A stretch of DNA of 14,143 nt from an uncultured Phenylobacterium sp. GTDB lineage: Bacteria; Pseudomonadota; Alphaproteobacteria; Caulobacterales; Caulobacteraceae. Positions 13,384 to 14,143 of this stretch are shown here, piece after piece. Both the position numbers and the translations under genes were made by a program. Position 1 is the first letter of the stretch. Each line of letters begins with the position of its first letter. The stretch lies in the NCBI GenBank assembly GCA_945952355.1, contig CAMFIW010000023.1:1-14143 (forward strand). The letters run 5' to 3'. The notes below the pieces were generated by a model. It saw only the letters and a list, made by a program, of their open reading frames with translations, made no database searches and had not been told where the DNA came from.

Positions 13384-14143
13384 GTGAACATCCTGCTGAT
13401 CACCCTCGACCAGTTCCGTGCCGACTGCCTGTCGGCGGCGGGCCATCCGATCGTGAAGACCCCGAACCTGGATCGACTATGCGCCGAGGGCGTGCGGCTG
13501 GCGCGGCACTACAGCCAGGCGGCGCCCTGCAGCCCGGGGCGAGCCAGCCTCTACACGGGGACCTACCAGCTCAATCACCGCGTGGTGGCCAACGGCACGC
13601 CGCTGGACCGGCGGCTGGACAATGTGGCCAAGGCGGCGCGACGGGCCGGCTATGTCCCGACCCTGTTCGGCTACACCGACCAGGCGGTCGATCCGCGCGA
13701 CATCACCGATCCGGATGATCCCCGGCTGAAGAGCTGGGAAGGCGTGCTGCCGGGCTTCGAGGTCGGGCTGAACTTCACCACCCACGATCCGGGCGTGTTC
13801 GTCCGCTGGCTGCGCGAGCGGGGTCATGAGGTTCCGGACGACTATGAGGGCGCGGTCGGCGGCGAACCCTCGCGCCCGGCCGAGCACAGCCTGGCCGCCT
13901 TCCAGACCGACGTGCTGCTGGACTGGATCGCGCGCCAGGACGGGCCTTGGTTCGCCCATCTCAGCCATCTGCGCCCGCATCCGCCCTACGCCGCGGCGGG
14001 CCGGTTCGCCGCCATGTACGATCCGGCCGACATGCCGGCGCCGATCGCTCCGGCCGATGGCCGTCACCGGCTGCACGACGGGCTGATGCGTGGAGCCCTG
14101 GGCGCGCCGACCGATCCGGCCGCGATGGCGCACCTCAAGTCGC
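13384..14143 (+). CDS. Sulfatase/phosphonate monoester hydrolase-like enzyme (partial, C-terminus off the right edge)
   Basis: The frame is open from GTG at 13384 to the window edge: 253 residues of a family usually near 500. It belongs to the alkaline-phosphatase superfamily. The N-terminus NILLITLDQFRADC holds a first metal aspartate (D9). The signature C49-S-P-G-R53 fits CxPxR, in which the cysteine is converted to formylglycine, the catalytic nucleophile, and is followed by ASLYTG. The later LNHRVVANGTPLD, LFGYTD and LRPHPPY (196-202) segments resemble phosphonate monoester hydrolases more than classic arylsulfatases, so the substrate may be a sulfate ester, phosphate diester or phosphonate ester. 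No signal peptide is seen, suggesting a cytoplasmic enzyme. No in-frame start exists further upstream before a stop, and no clear Shine-Dalgarno precedes the GTG. Confidence 0.88.
   Translation, partial: MNILLITLDQFRADCLSAAGHPIVKTPNLDRLCAEGVRLARHYSQAAPCSPGRASLYTGTYQLNHRVVANGTPLDRRLDNVAKAARRAGYVPTLFGYTDQAVDPRDITDPDDPRLKSWEGVLPGFEVGLNFTTHDPGVFVRWLRERGHEVPDDYEGAVGGEPSRPAEHSLAAFQTDVLLDWIARQDGPWFAHLSHLRPHPPYAAAGRFAAMYDPADMPAPIAPADGRHRLHDGLMRGALGAPTDPAAMAHLKS

Overview
The window is GC-rich and densely coded. The proteins look alphaproteobacterial, most like Caulobacterales (Caulobacter/Phenylobacterium type): a UrcA-family exported protein, PdxH, a wax ester synthase/DGAT-like acyltransferase, a cyclic-nucleotide-domain/thioredoxin-reductase-like fusion, and several small exported proteins of unknown function. 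The lineage is inferred from gene content and base composition, not from a marker gene. It looks like ordinary chromosome: I see no tRNA, rRNA, CRISPR array, transposase or phage gene. No stretch over 300 bases lacks a gene.

Left part (1-2729), minus strand: a lipoprotein of unknown function, a J-domain protein, and an exported protein of unknown function that runs off the left edge. A long interrupted inverted repeat lies just past the lipoprotein gene. Middle (2865-5729): an exported NTF2-like protein (+) converges on a lipase-like alpha/beta hydrolase (-), the two stop codons sharing one CTAG. The hydrolase is divergent from a WS/DGAT-type acyltransferase (+), a pairing that suggests neutral lipid or wax ester turnover. 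Next (5771-7920): pdxH (pyridoxamine phosphate oxidase) is coupled through a GTGA overlap to a kinase-like/P-loop ATPase fusion. A good promoter match ends 7 bases before the pdxH ATG, so its mRNA may be leaderless.

Right part: a small exported-protein gene (-) is broken by a one-base shift in a run of six C. It is divergent from an exported thioredoxin-like protein (WCPDC, +), which is followed by the cyclic-nucleotide-domain flavoprotein (+). That flavoprotein lacks the redox CxxC of true thioredoxin reductase. It converges on an S9 prolyl-oligopeptidase-family gene (-). A UrcA-family gene (-) with its own terminator follows, and a sulfatase/phosphonate-monoester-hydrolase-like gene (+) leaves the right edge. 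The UrcA/sulfatase intergenic region is unusually AT-rich and carries two perfect inverted repeats.

No defence system or other clearly new multi-gene system is evident. The strongest leads are the C-tract frameshift, the likely leaderless pdxH promoter, the cysteine-less reductase fusion, and the two-dyad regulatory region. Two protein-coding genes (1-864 and 13384-14143) are open to the window edges and are partial here.
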